Assembly: GCF_964199755.1 (NCBI RefSeq)
Contig: NC_133897.1
Span: 117,499,579 to 117,563,578 of the forward strand
Reading direction: 5' to 3'
Length of the DNA stretch: 64,000 bases
Origin: Larus michahellis
Lineage: Eukaryota; Chordata; Aves; Charadriiformes; Laridae
The position numbers and the translations under genes are program-made. Shown in pieces: positions 45,901-60,900 of this stretch (position 1 is the stretch's first letter; each line of letters starts with the position of its first letter). Under the pieces are notes generated by a model. It ran no database searches. It had not been told where the DNA came from and worked only from the letters and a program-made list of their open reading frames with translations.

Positions 45901-48900
45901 GAGTATGCATTTCACTGACAAGGATTTCTCCACCAAAACTACGAACAGTTAAAGACTAATTTTCAAGTACTTAAAAGTAACAAACTCCATAAACTAAAAA
46001 AATACTGAAAACTGCTTACTCACCCAATGCCTGCTATTACAGAAATGCAGAACTAAGGGAAAATATTTTTGTATGCTTTCCTGCCTACACAGTGTTTGCA
46101 ACAACACTGGCAACATAACCATTAAGGCCTTTACTCTCATAGCCAACAGATATTAAAGCATGCATTCTGATTTTATAATGCTTGCTCAAATGCAAAACCA
46201 TGGGAGAAAACTGACAATAAAGTAACTCCCCATATAGTCAGAACGCATGTAAATAGAACGCCTATCCACTGGTAAGTGTGAGATCACAACTCAGATTCTG
46301 AATCTAAAGTGAGATCTTAAGGCAGCTGAAATATTGATACTGCTTTATTGTAAATACTGGAGATAGAAACAAAAACTTTAATAAATGCATTGCGTGCAAT
46401 ATGAAATGAAGAAAATACATTTCCTTAACTTTCACGTGCACAAGGGCATGGCTGGCAGAAGGGGGTTGGACAGACAATATATGGATGAGCTGTACTGGAG
46501 AGGCATCAAGTGTGTGCCTGCAGAAACTTAGTGCTAACTTGTTTTAAAAAGTCAGGAGGGGACTATAAGCAGAAACTCACTTTTTCCTACCTGCTGCAGC
46601 TGAGATTTTAATCGTTTTCAATAATAAAGGCAGTGCACGGAAATGGAAGCAATACAGTAGAAAGAGTGGCAATTTACATGGAAGATATATTGTCAAGATT
46701 AAAACAATGACTTCTATTATTTTTCATCAAGCCCAAAGTAATAGGGAAGATAAAAAGCAGCATCTCCCATATCCCATTTCCATTTTGCCACATATGCTTC
46801 AAATTCAATTGTGCTTCATAACAGATGAATTGAAACTCCAAATATGACATACCTTCCTCCTGTTTCTTAATTTTTTCACTGATCTCTGAATTTTCCTTTG
46901 TTATTAAATCAACATCTTTGGTTAATGTGGTATTAGTTTCCTCCAGCTAAATGAAAACAAACACATTTTAAAATAAAGAACATAAATTCTAAAAATATTT
47001 ATAATACTATTGTTTTAAATACCCTTAAACCTGTAACAGCCATTTACTTGGAAGGCCTTCCTCAGATTATATATGAAAAAAATCTGCTCACCTTTCAAAC
47101 CTGAATTTTTTAAAAAAATGGTACTTTTCTTCTAAGCTGTCTTGATTTACCAGAAGGCTGAAAATACACCTGTCCCAGCAGGAATTCTTTTTTTTTTTTT
47201 AATGACCTTTGCAGAACTGACAATACTGGGGTATATAATTAAAAAATTAACTTAAGCAAAATTAGATTGTCAGTTATTGAATGTGGCAATTTTCAATCAA
47301 TATGTGGTAATTTGGAAAAAGTAGTACTAGAGGCCTGATCCCCCGATTCCAGAGGAGAAAGCAGCTGATAGATGACACAACTCCACCATTCAAGGCTAGA
47401 GTAGATTTGTGGCATCTGCTACTAAAAAATTGTTACGTATCATGAAAAACAGGTATAAATCAGCACAGAAATAAAACTAAATTTGGTCTAAGTCAAAGCA
47501 TACATAGGTAAATATGTACATGGGTTTACAAAAAAAAAAGGGGGGGGCGGGCAGGGACAAAAACCGTTACACTTTGAATATGCAAGCTGCCAGAAGAGAG
47601 AGTCGGGATCACTTTGCTAACCACTTAACAAATACACATTAAAACCCAGACACAATTGCATTCCTGAAAAAAAGGTTTTGTTTGAAGCCTATTGAAATGA
47701 TTGTGTATCAAGCTGTCTGACAAAATTATCAGAATATCTGAAACCGAAAAACACACTGGCAAGAAAGTATTTTTTCAATACCACAGACAGTCTTATAAAT
47801 GATTATTAAGAAATGGTGGCATTCTGGAGATTTCAAGCTTATAAAAGAAAACACGTGCAACAAACAATAATTCCGTTATCTTTACACAGAGATGTAATAT
47901 CCACTAACATAATGGATATTTCATCTGGTAGTGCTAATGGAAAACTTTGAGCAATTGACCCAAATTCAGTTATGCCTAGAGTTTTAAACCCCATGGATTC
48001 TTAAGAAAATCTGCACAGCTGATGCTAAATGGAAAAAACAATAATGATAAAATAACTATGCTATACATGGCTTGCTATTTGAAATTCTTCAGTTAAGACA
48101 TTCATCAACCTGACACTAATATTCAAGAGCTACGCTATAAAGTATCTTCAAAAATTACAGTTTGAAGTTTGTGTTGGGTTTGGGGTTTTTTTAATAGTTT
48201 ACCAGAGGGAAGAAACTCAAGACTTCCAAGTTGTTTGTTTTTTTTTAAAAGGCTACATAACTTTGCACTAAGAGTTTCTAATACACAGCTTCATAAATTT
48301 ACAAGATTTTAAAAATACATTTGGCAATGACCAGAAGTAATTACAAAAGGCTTAATAACTGAATTATACACATTTGCTAGATCTTCAATCTGGCTTCACC
48401 TCAGATTCATTGAGCCTACGTTTCTTTGGGAGTTCACATGATTGGATTTAAATGTTTAAGGTTCCAACTGAGTCCAAAACTCAGATACTTAAATAATTGT
48501 CACTTATGACCACAGAAAGACTTTATAAATTAAAATGAAAATATATAGGAAGATATATATAGGCATTAATTACAGTGGAATAATTTACCCTTCTTATGAT
48601 GCTGTCCTTATCAGTCATTTCTTGCCTGTGTCTTGATGCTGCTTTTTTGCTTTCCTGACTCAGTTCAAAATACTGTTCTTCAAGGAGTGCTCGTGCCAAC
48701 CGTTCTGACTCAGCTTTGGTTTCAGCTAAATCCAACTGGGTAGTGAGCGTTTCTCTGTAAAAAGGACATTAAGATTTTGTTCTCCCATGCAAAACATTCC
48801 AAATTTTCAGGAAGACTAACAAACCCAAATTATACCATTCAGCTAACTGTTACTATCTTTGTTTCTTAAGAAAAACAAGATTTACAAAATCACACCCTGT

Positions 48901-51900
48901 ACTATTCTATCTTTTGATGGTCCACAAAAGCTACAGCTGCAAGCTTACTATAATGCAATTAAAATTTCAATCATCCATGAAACATCAACCCTTAGGAAAC
49001 CAGGTGTCAAATTCTCCTGCCTTTGAGGAATAAAAAATAAAATTAAATTGCATGTATGGTATGGTCCATCAAAAGATACTTAATCCTACCAGTATTAGCC
49101 ATTTTTTTACACAAGATAAATGCTCACGAAGATGTGTGCTCCGGACTGTTTGAACAATAAGGAAAATTGCATCGTTTCTGAAAACATACAGTGGTTCTAC
49201 GCCTATGCAAGGTTTTGCAGGAAGGCCTGCAAATTCTATCCTGCTTGAGAGGCAGGGGACAGTAACTTGGGTGCAGTATCTCATTAATGTATACACAACT
49301 TCTAATCAGTTCAGCATACAAGCCAAGCTTTCTTCTCTTGCTTGGAGTACAGGCAGAGCTCCTATACATATGCGTGCAAACAAGCCCACATAAAGCATGG
49401 TGGCCAGTCTAGCACCCATGAGTCAGATGGACCCATGTCAGTGGGCAGTGATGTGACACAGCCCACATCATGCGGAGCTAGAAGTGGCAATACATTACTG
49501 CAGTATGGGCTCATGACAGATGCCCTTCCTGCACTGCAAAATAAAAAGAGATTTATGGAGTGAAATGGCTATGGAGTCCACTCATTTGACAGATCTGAGG
49601 TAGATATGGGCCTCTACTGTTAAAAGGTAACTGGCTGAAATATATCAGAGTTTGTCACAATTCCCACAGTTGTATAGAGGTGAAAAACGTTTATAACAAA
49701 CACAAGATTGTGGAGAACAGCGAGGGTATAGAATAAAAGGAATCTATAAAAAGAAGTAAGAAAAGAGAAAAAGAAAAAAACTCGCAAGAAGACTAAAGGA
49801 AGTCACTCCTCCCCTCCCCTCTTTTTCTTTTTAAGTTGGATACTACTCCTGAACAACTTTGCATAGACAGGTGTTTTCCTCCTGTATCATATTTATTAGC
49901 CCAACATCTTTTCTTTTTCCCTTTCTTAGCCCACCAAAATGCATTGCGAACACTGTACATAACCTTCTCCCTTTAGATTGTTTTGCAATGCTGATGCTCA
50001 AGTAGAACAAGAGAGAAACTGCTTCATGCATAAGGCTATAGTCTCCTTCTTCAGAATAAGTACGTATTAAATAAATTAATAAATTGGAAAAACAAGCTTA
50101 AAAAACTTCTTTCCTTACTTGCTAACTTAGAAAATAGTACATCACTATTAATGGTTGTTGGATTATCTAGTTTTGCCGTGATCATCTGTATACTACACTT
50201 AGAATTCAAAGTATTTTGATTATCTTTTTCTCAAATTATTTAACTGGCTATAGAAATATACTAAGTAATTATCAGGATAATTAAATCAAATAAAAAAAGT
50301 TGTTACACAGGCAAGATCATTACCACAAACTGTAATGTTTTTTCAAAGTTTTGCATCTTCATAAATTCTCAGAAGTCATCATTCTTCTTCCAGACATTAC
50401 AAATAGAGTCCAAAGCAAATATGAATAACAATATTTGGCTTTGTGAGTCAGAATAGGTAACATCCTATGTATTTGCCATCTTACACTTTCGAGACCTGTC
50501 TTTTTCTGAAGGAAATAAGCATTTTAAATCTGATTCAACATATTCATGAGTGAGACCATATTATATGGAAAAACTTATGTCTATTTGAGAAACACAATGG
50601 GCATACTTTTCATTTTGCAATTCCTGCATTTTTCTTTGAGTTTCTTTATTCTTTTCATCGATTTCCTCTTTCAGTTCCTTAACCTGAGTTTTGTAAAGTG
50701 TCTGTAAAAGAAAGCATAAAAAAAGAATAATTATTCAAATTCCACAGTGAAATTCTTCATTGTTTTGGTACTGGTTGGTTTGAATCTGTCAAATCCCACC
50801 ATGTGCCAGAACTGTCTTTAATGGAATTTCCGCCTTCCTGCCTGTCTGAGATGCTCCTTTCCACTTTCCCTTGTGTAAGGAACTGATGTGACCAGGTTAG
50901 TTTTCTGTTTGCTAGTCTGGTTTCCTACATAGTTGTACGAACACACCTGCTGACAAAAGAGAAGGAAGGCACTAGGACACAGCTGAGCAGGTCTCTTGGA
51001 GACAACAGGACAAAACTGCATCCTCCTGTAGCATCACTGTCTCAAAACGTTAGTCAAACAAGCCTAATACCGTCCTGTGCTTCCACCTGTTGTATTCTGT
51101 TTGTATCCGTGTATCTTTTTTCTTAGAGGGTAAGATTTTGTGTACAGACTGACTTCGTCTTAAAACTGATTCAACAGATTTACGTGATTTACATAAATGA
51201 CTTCTGCTCTTAATTACTATGTTGTTATTAACACCACCAGAGTAATTCTGAAAGTTGAAATTTGATCTTCTACAGTAATGTACTTTTGCTAAATATTCAA
51301 ACTAAATTACAAATGTCTCATTCAAACTCCATGCTAGCAAAAAAAGAGAAAACCGAGAATGAAACACAATACTCTGGATCTTCTTATTAGCAATATGTTA
51401 TGGAGAAATGTACGAAAAAAATCTGTAACACGTAATGAAATTACAATCATATGTAGTTTAGTAAACATTAAATTTTTTTATTGCTCCTTCAAGGAAGAAC
51501 CAAATTTAAAAAATACTTCCCGAAGTGAAATGAAATTGTCCATATTCACAAATGTATTTGAACTTCAGGCATTATAGAGCATCTCGTGCCATTGTTTCTT
51601 TTCACAGAAATGAAACAGATCAAACTAAATCTATGAAATACACATTTTGGCTACCCGGAGTACTGAATAAGGCTCTTCAGGGACTTAGGTGCAGAGGAGG
51701 AATACGTGCAGAATGCTGCTGGATCTATGGTTCTTAAATATACTTACGGTAGATCAATAGCATGGAATATATTCCAGTAAGTATGGAGACTTTGAACTAT
51801 CTACAATAAAGTTTGCAGTTATGTCAGAAAAATATCTCTTTTCCAACCTCAAGATGGGTACTACTCTGATGAATAACTCAGGTAAGAGTCACTCAATGTA

Positions 51901-54900
51901 ATATATAAGATTTGACAAACAACTACAAAGCAACATATTAGATAGACTATCTAATGTTCTCTAATTTTTGTTCACTGTTTGCATTTCAAGCAGGGTTTTG
52001 TGAATTGCTGATTTATGACAGGTTGTTGTTTACATTTTTTAAATTTTAATATGTCAAACTATTAGCTGTTCAATGTCAAAATGTAGCACTCACAATTCTT
52101 TGCAAGACTTACCGAAAAATACTGCTCAGCTTCAAGCTGATCCTGAAGCTCACGCATTTGACCTTCATTTCCTCTGTATTGTCTTAAAGGAATAAAAAAG
52201 GAAAACATGTAAAAACTCAGCTACTAACAAATGAGAAAGATAGATTATTTCTAACCAGAACAGCATCCTAGAAAGATCTTACAGTTGCACACGTATTATT
52301 TCACAAAGACCAACAGTTTGCTGTATGCTAAAATTCTGATTTAGTTACATTCTTTGTTCTATCCTGATGATCGTTTCAGTATGTAATTTAGGAGACAAGA
52401 AGTACTCTAAATGGAGAAATGTTAAGTCAGATGAAGATATGACAGAAGTCTAATTAATGAAAAATGTCTTCAATGTTAAGAAAAAGAATCAGCGAGTTAA
52501 GGAGGGAAAAAAGCTATCGACTCCCATGTAATAATACTAAAAACCCCATACAATTTAATAAGTAGTATCACAGTCAATCTGTAAAAACGTCACTCAAATA
52601 AAAGTGGCATATATGCCTTGACATAGAATGATGAGCCAAGTTCTGCATCATAGCTCGTAACAAAAATATTCCAACACTGAAGGCTACATACAGAAATCAT
52701 AACATGCAGCTAAAAATATTCTTTTAGTTTCGGAAAAAATGCCTGTGCACTAGACAACTTTTTTCACTAATAGGAACAGGCAAAACAGCACATGTATAAT
52801 TAAGCAACTTTTTCCATTTTACTTCAGATTTTTACTTACTTAGCAAGTTGAGCCAACTCAAATTCCAGTAATCTCTTTGCTTCCAACAACGTATTGATTT
52901 CCTGTTTCAGCTGCTTCTCAGAACCCTTCAAGTTATCTGCTTCAAAAGCTTGCGCCTTTAATTCATTCTGTGCCATTATTCGCTTATTTGTCTCTTGCTC
53001 TAACTTAAGCGTTAGATTCTTTACCTAAATGAGAAATATTTCAATTAGGAGCATTTGCTGAATAACCAATCGCATGTGGTTCAAAGTGTTTCCTATATAG
53101 ATTATTTTATGTCAAACACCATCGCCTAGATGCTACACATTGTTCAATGTGTAAAAATATTCCTACACCTCCAAACACTTCAGTGCAATAATCTTACAGA
53201 AAGCTGTTGCCCTTACAGAAGGTACTGATATGACACTACATGATGATAAAGCTTCCCCGTACTTAGTTTATTTCAAAGTCCCAAATTTGTTTTATCTTAT
53301 CTTAAAGGCAACAATGGAAGAAACCTAAATTGTCTGCCGAAAGGTCCTGCAAACTTCTCTGTGGATTTCAGATCTTAAAAACTTCTCACCCTACAAAAAA
53401 CTGCTGCCTACCAGCTATATAAAAACTAATACTAATTTACACAAGTCGTAATCCCTAAGAAAGGTGTTATAAGCTTCATTCCCAGTGTCCTGTAAAGAAA
53501 AATTAAGGATTCTTAGTACCTAATTTTCACACTCAATATTCTAATTGTTTTTCTGGATAATGCAAACTCGTAACTGCAAACCAATCAGACTACACAGTCA
53601 AATTCACAAGCAAGTTTTTCCTTTAAAAAAAAATAGGAAACACAAAAAATTACATTATATTAAATTAAGGGCTCAAATACGTAAGGCATCCAAGAGCTAA
53701 GAAACAAGCAGGTATTAGCTAATACCATGTAGGCCAACAACTGTATTCAATTCTACTGAGAAATGTATTATACAAGGAGCTCAGCGTAAGTTAATTTAAT
53801 TTTCTGTTTCTCAATGCAACTATAATTTTTTATTTATAAAGAAAATTGTTAGTGATGAACATTTTACTTACTTCATCTTCCAGTCTTTCCTTTTGCTCAC
53901 GAAGGTGTTCCAGTTTCTGCTGAGACTGCTTCAGGTCAAAGTCCAGCATGGAACACTGTTTTTCAGCTTGAACTATTCGATTTTCTGCCTTTTCTCTTGC
54001 TGCCCTTTCTTCCTTTATTTTTTTTTCCATTTCTAAATAAGATTAGGGAGAGAAAAACAACAAAAATTAATACGCAGCATCTGCAAGAATGCTTTTGTAA
54101 ACACAGTCTTAAACATCCTAGTATTTTTCAGATCATTTTGTCCAGCTATTTAAGTTCTTCTGCTGTTAGATGGACTGATTACGGAGTAAAAACTTCCTGG
54201 CATTATTACAAGAAACACTAAAAAAGAAATATAATTCTAATTTGCATTCAAAGCACTGGAATATTATGACGACAACTGAAAGATAAATAGTGAAAGAAAA
54301 AAAATGCAGATTCTTGAAGTAATTATTATGAAATAAAGGCAAAGTTTCCTTTCCATGAACGGATAGTAGAGCGAAAGTAAAGAAATGCTACCATTTGCAC
54401 TAGCTTTCTGAAAAGTTACAAGCTACATATGCTGATACTGATGATACTCACACAGAAAACCTGATGTATTCAATTAAGATATCAAGACACATCTTTGATT
54501 CATGGATATGTACCCACAAAAGAAGCTTCACCACTTCAGACAAGCCTAACGCAACACCCGATATGTTTAAATGCAGTTACACAGGAATGAACGCACCAAA
54601 ACATCTGTCTTGATAATGCTTTCTTTCAATTCTGTTTAGCATTAGCCAGAATTTCAAGTTTAATAGCATTTTAGAAGCCAAGGAAGGCTTTGAATTGCAA
54701 ACGCAGTAAGATATTCAAAACCTTAAGAAACAATGCAATTTTTATGGTACAAGTACCATGTTAGAGAAAATAATTTAAAGTGTGTATTTTTCATTATGTA
54801 TGTTTTAAGATTTTGATTTGCATTTTCTTTATACGAGGGATTAAACACTTGTATAAGCGTACATTATAAGGTGTTGTGTTTTTAGATGTCATAAATACCT

Positions 54901-57900
54901 TTTATTATGTATTTACTTGAAACTTGCAAGAAATACGTACCACACATTGCAACTGATCTTGCCTCCTCTATTGACTGATGTTTGTCAGTTAACCGAGCTT
55001 TAGTCACTTTGTGTTCATTTACTTCCTGTTCTAACCGGTCTTGTAATGATTTGAGCTTGTAGTTTAAATCTATCTCTAAATTATTCTTTTCCTAAAGATA
55101 AGAAAAAAAAAAGTTACCAGATTTCTATAATAATTCCATAACATCTGAGAGAATCACACTTCCTTTCTTCCCTGTTTCAGTGCTAACTTTTTGTTATGAA
55201 GAAATTAACAATGTTAATTTCCATGCCTATTAAAGAACGGTAACACACAAAAACTGCTGAGTGCTCTGGAGAAAATGTCATTAACTTTTTTCAGTAGTCT
55301 ATAAATTCGTAAGACAATAGAAAGTTCTCTATTTGAATAATTAGTAGTCACCTAAATTGGAAACATACAACTAACCCTCAAATAACACTAGAGCACAGAG
55401 GAATCCGAAATACTGCTACCTGGATGCAATTATGTTATTGCATTATTGGGATTGCCAGCCATTAACAGTAACTCAGGAAACAAGCACTGGAGATGAGGTT
55501 TGAGACGGGGACTTGCCTTTGGATCGCTGCTTCATACAGCACCAAAAGAGAACGGGAACTGCTTGCACACTCCCTCATAGGTAGCCGTATCTCTCTGGTT
55601 TATTTGGATAACCACACAGCACAGCAAGTCTCTATCTGACCTCAGAACATGGAGCTAACTATGTAGCCTATATGGAAAAAGGGTGTGAGATTCCCTTTTA
55701 CTCCTCTTTAGTTGTTTCTCTACCTTGGGGCGGGGATCAGAGATGTTCAGGGAACATGCTGCTACCACTCCTTAGGAAGGAAGGAAAAAATTGAAATGGT
55801 TGAGCTCCGAAGTTGATCAAAAGGTCTGGCACTGATCCAGCCAAATCAAAATCCAGTAACAGCAGAAATTTAAATTTCAGGCTTTTAAAAAGTTCAATTC
55901 ATAGATTTTCAGGAGGCAAGCGTCTGAAGCGATAGTTAGGCAGGCAGAACAAAAATTACTTGCTACTGGCAGAAGGGCTGGATCCTTGAAACAGTGATAG
56001 TGAATGACAAACACGAATTTTATGCCCAAAGCTACAAGTAAGAACTACCTGAGGACTTGTGAGACTTATCATCCTGATGAGATTGTAAATTAGCACTATT
56101 TAGTTAATCATTTTAACGCAAGACTTGATTTAGAGCAACACAGACTTAGCAATATCAATAAATACTATTTGAAGATACAGTCAAATGCTGACAACATTAG
56201 CCTCAACATCATTTTACCATACCTTTTCAGAATGATTAAGCATATCCTGTACTTGTTTTCTTTCTGCTTCCACTCTTTCGAGAGTGTTTTTAATGTTTTT
56301 TACTTCTTCTTGTAAAGTTGTAATCCGAACTGCCACGAGAAATGAAATATCATTCAATATTAGTAACTCAACTTAGATCAATAGGCTTTTAAACCTTTAT
56401 CAATTTCTGGACCCCTAAAATATTTACACCTTACAATTTTTCAGATATGCAAAGGCTGTAGGTTGTAAAAGGAAACAGATCTTTTTAGTCACTCTTTATG
56501 CACCCCATTAGTAACAATTCTCAAAAATAAACACATGCAAAACTTGGTACCTGCCTTCTGTCACTTCCAATATCTAATATGCAAAATTTCTTCCATTAAT
56601 CCAAGTTCTGCTGTGCTACGCAACAAGCATAGTATTTTATACTTTTGTTTATTTTATAATATTTATACTTTTAAGTACTGAGAAGCTGCAATAAGGTCTC
56701 CCCCAAAGTCGTAGTAGTAGTAGTAGCAGCAGTAGAAGTAGTAGTAGCGTGTGTATGTGTCTGTATATGCGCATGCCCAAGTAGTAGTAGTGTATATATA
56801 TATATATACATAAGCTGAAGTAGTAGTATATATTTCTACGCTGAAGAATTTGCATTAGCTCCTTTAAAATAAAAAGATCCTTTTCCTGCAGGCTGCTGAG
56901 TTGGACGTGGTCAAAATCACATTTTGAATTGCACAGAATAGTCTTCTGGTACCATTTGTACCTCCTGCTTGCAATTAACAACAGACTGGATCAAACTACA
57001 CACAGTCATTTCAGAGGAAGTTTGCAATCATTCAACCGAAATTGATTTACTATATTTGAAGGACAGTAAACAGGCAACTTGATTCTTGATAGATCTTTCT
57101 TGTTGCCAGCAAAGTTTACCTTAAAAAACAAAACCGCCCACAAAGTCTTCAACAAAAGATTGTGCCTCATGGAAAATAATTTTCAATACTGCAGACAGAT
57201 GGTTTAAAATGACGAGTTAAGAGGCAGGATCCATTAGCATAAGCACAGCCATGAATTAATGTATCTGAATAGTTTCTAATATGAAAAATCAGAATTACAA
57301 ATGGTAGAAAGTCCCAAGCATACAGAAAAAAGAGATTCCACATCTGCGTCTCTTACTATGCTCTCCATCTTGTTTATAAAGTAATGCAGAAGCATCATAA
57401 AACAAATGCAATTTAACAACAAAATAGCTTTCTCCACAGGAGAAACGTAAATTTGGCTACTGCACCAAGGCAGTAAGACAGTGTTGTGTCTTCCCTAGCA
57501 CTGTATCAGCTTTTCATATTTTCGTACCACTGGACTCAGACTTTTAGTCAGGGCAGTCCCACAGACTTACTCTCCCTCCCAAGAGCCCCTCAGACATGAT
57601 CAGGAAGCAAGATCCAACCTTCAGAAATCATTCTACTAAGTCACACGTGATTTGCAGGTTGGCTTTCCTCCCTTTATGTAACTGTACTTTATTCAATAGA
57701 GTAGGGATATCACAACTTTTTTGGTAAAGTATAAATATAGAAGAATTACCCTGTAGTTCTCCAATCATTTCAGATCCATGACTTCTGTCCCTGCGTTCCG
57801 ACTCCAAAGCTGCTTGCAGTTGGTAATAATCTTTCTCCACCTGCAGTTTTGTGCTTTCTAGAACTCTGCACCTTTCCTGCAGTTCTCTATTGAGTGATTC

Positions 57901-60900
57901 TACCTGACTTAATGACTTGCTCATTTCTGTGTTACCCTTTCTCAGTCTTGCTGCTGTATCCGATTCTGTCCTCAGCAAATCATTTGCTTCTTCTAGCTGT
58001 TAAAATAAAACAGACAAGATTCTCAAATATTAAAATTATTGGGACCAAGTTCTTTATATCTGAATGCTCAATACTGCCTTCTCAAAACTAAGAAATAATG
58101 AAGACAATAAACAGAAGCAACATACTTGTTTTTGCAATTGTGTTATCTTCTCATTTGAAATTTGTGAATGCTGGCTGATTTTTTTCAAGTCTTCCATCTG
58201 ATCTTTTAGCGTGGACACTAAAGAGAAATTACGCCATTAATACATCAGATTAAAAAAATCTTTAGGGTTTTTGGGTTTGGCATTGTTTTGTACGCAAACA
58301 CACTCAAATAAATTCTTGGCATATAGTAGGTCTTTTGTTGAATTTCTGCTTCTTATATACATTTTTAGGTCAAATTCTGTGCTTGCAGAACAACAATGAA
58401 CACTGCAAAGAACAGAATAAGACAAAAATATTGTGTGTTCTTATTAAAACTCAAATAAAAATAAATTTTGTGTCTATTATTTTAAAAAATCCCCTTAAAG
58501 TTGCATAGCACTTAAGATGCTAAGGCAGTAAATTTTTCCCCAGAATACATCATACACCTCATTAGTGTCAATGTTTGGACAACGTGGCATACCTTCATTT
58601 TCCACATTCCGTCTTTTTTCATTTTCTTGCTCAATTTTTCTTTGGTAGTCATTTATCTTATGTTGCAATACCATCTTTTCCTTCTCAATCTGAGACACTG
58701 CTGTTTCCAAGTTCTTTCTTTGATTTCCCTACAATTAAAAGCATTGGTATTTTCCATTTACATTTTAAGGAATGATCCCTAAATCAGTATCTCTGCAACT
58801 AATTAATCAAGGAAACTGATGCATCATTCCCAATGAATGAGTTTTCTGGCTTCCTCGAAACGATTTTCAGAAAAGATAGCTTTTTTAACTTCTACATGAC
58901 AAATTTATGAAATTACTAGAAAAGTTATCGTTAACATGATTATACGTAAGTAACTACTAAAATTATTATTAAGAGACAATATAAGGACTCAATAGAAAAT
59001 CATCTGTATGTTAATTTTTAGAGTAACTGATTTTGATAAACTCCATAGAAATTGCAATGAGCAAGACTAAGCAAAACATTTAGCAGAGGAGACAGAATTC
59101 AGCATGACTTGCAGAAAGAAAAAGGTTTTGAAAACGTGTACAAATAAAAATGTGTCTCCCAATGCTCCATATTGAAATGTGACGGTTTGACCTCAAATTT
59201 AAAATCAGAACAATTTTTTTAGTCACAGAAGTATCTTCAATCATGAAAGTACTATCCACATTCTTTACTCAACTAAGGCTTCAGTGAGGAAAAAAATTAC
59301 CTCTTCATCCAGTTCTTTCATTATCTTGTCTAGCTTTATGTTTGAAGTTCTAGAAATAAAACAAAATCATTTAAGGAATATTTGAGAAGGATACATTATA
59401 GATAGTGTTTTTCTAGTGAAATAATTTGGCACTGTTATTAAAGTGAACATTTATATTTTGGCTAATGCTATTTTATAATAAACACTTGAAATTGAAGAAA
59501 ACAATCAATCATTAGAAATAATTTGTAAAATAATTTATTATTTATCAAATTTGCTGCAGATTAGATATGCAAAAATTTAGGTGCCACATTTTCTGCCTTA
59601 ATCTGCAAATGTAAAAACAGTGTATGTACACAACAGGTTATCATTAAAATTAGAACACCCTGGTGAACTGCTAAAAATTCCTCTAGTTGTGAACATTCCA
59701 AATATGTAAAAGGGTTCATTAATTCAAGAACAGACAGCTCCCTGCTATGGATAAAGATATTTGAATAATATTATTTGAAAGTCTCTCTGTTGAAGCAATG
59801 TATTAGAACCTAGTACTACAGAGGGCGTGAGGTTGAGTGCACAGTAAAACCTCAATCAACTAGCAATAACATTGACACATCCATTGCATTTTTGTAGCTA
59901 GCTATCCCTCTTCAAAGAGATAATAAAAAGGACCCGGACAATGTTACCTGGCAGGTACAATAAGGAGCAGTTACAGCAATATATCCTACCTACTAACTCT
60001 GCAGTAAACAGTACGGTGTATCAGAAGACACACTCTTGTGCTCTGATCACTTCAGTGGTACTGCAGGAAGACAGATACTGAATAACTTTCAAGCAATGTA
60101 CGTCCTGCTTCTGGAAAGCAATCAGATCATGTGAACAGTGAAGTTGTGTTTAAGTAACCGATAGTGTCACATAGTCTAAATTCCCACCGAACCATTCTGG
60201 CTACCAGTTCCCATATAAATAGCTTGTACAGCTACACGCTATGGTCCTCAAGCCTAAATTCTTCCTATATACTATAACTAGTGTTGCCTCCTGGCTTTAC
60301 TCAGGCCTTCAGAAAAAGACTTTAAAAGGAGAAGCTAAATGAAGGGGAATTTAGTTTGCATGAATCTGAGTAAAAATTTCTGATTATCAGAAAAAAAGAA
60401 AGCCAACTGTTTGTTCGTAAGTGTAGATGCAAGAAATAAACAAGTTCTCACATAGTTACTTCTTCAACATGGTAGAAACTAGACTTTAGAAAGCAAAAAG
60501 TTGTTCTTATCTATCAGTCACAGGAAAAAAAAAGGAATGTGGTTTTCCAACGAGTACCATGTATTTAGAAACCAGACAATTAATTTTAATAATGCAATAT
60601 ATGCCATATATACAGTATTTTACAGTCTTTTAAAAATCAGCATTATCATTGTGTACCTCGGTCCAGTAAGACATCTGAATTCAGATATCAGTTAAACTCA
60701 AACATTCAAGGGTTCAGAAAGAGTATGGGTTACATAGCTGCCAATTAAAACAAAACACTTTCTTCATTCTATTGTCAAGAAAACCATTCAAATACTGTTT
60801 TAGAATGACTTAAACCTGTGCCTGGAACTCCCCTGGAGAACTACAGTATCATTCCTAATGTTGTTCCGGTGATCCCTAAAGCAGTAATACAGAACTGAAC

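Noticed and set aside
56700..56840. Minus-strand poly-Leu coding frame
   Set aside because: It is the translation of a microsatellite.
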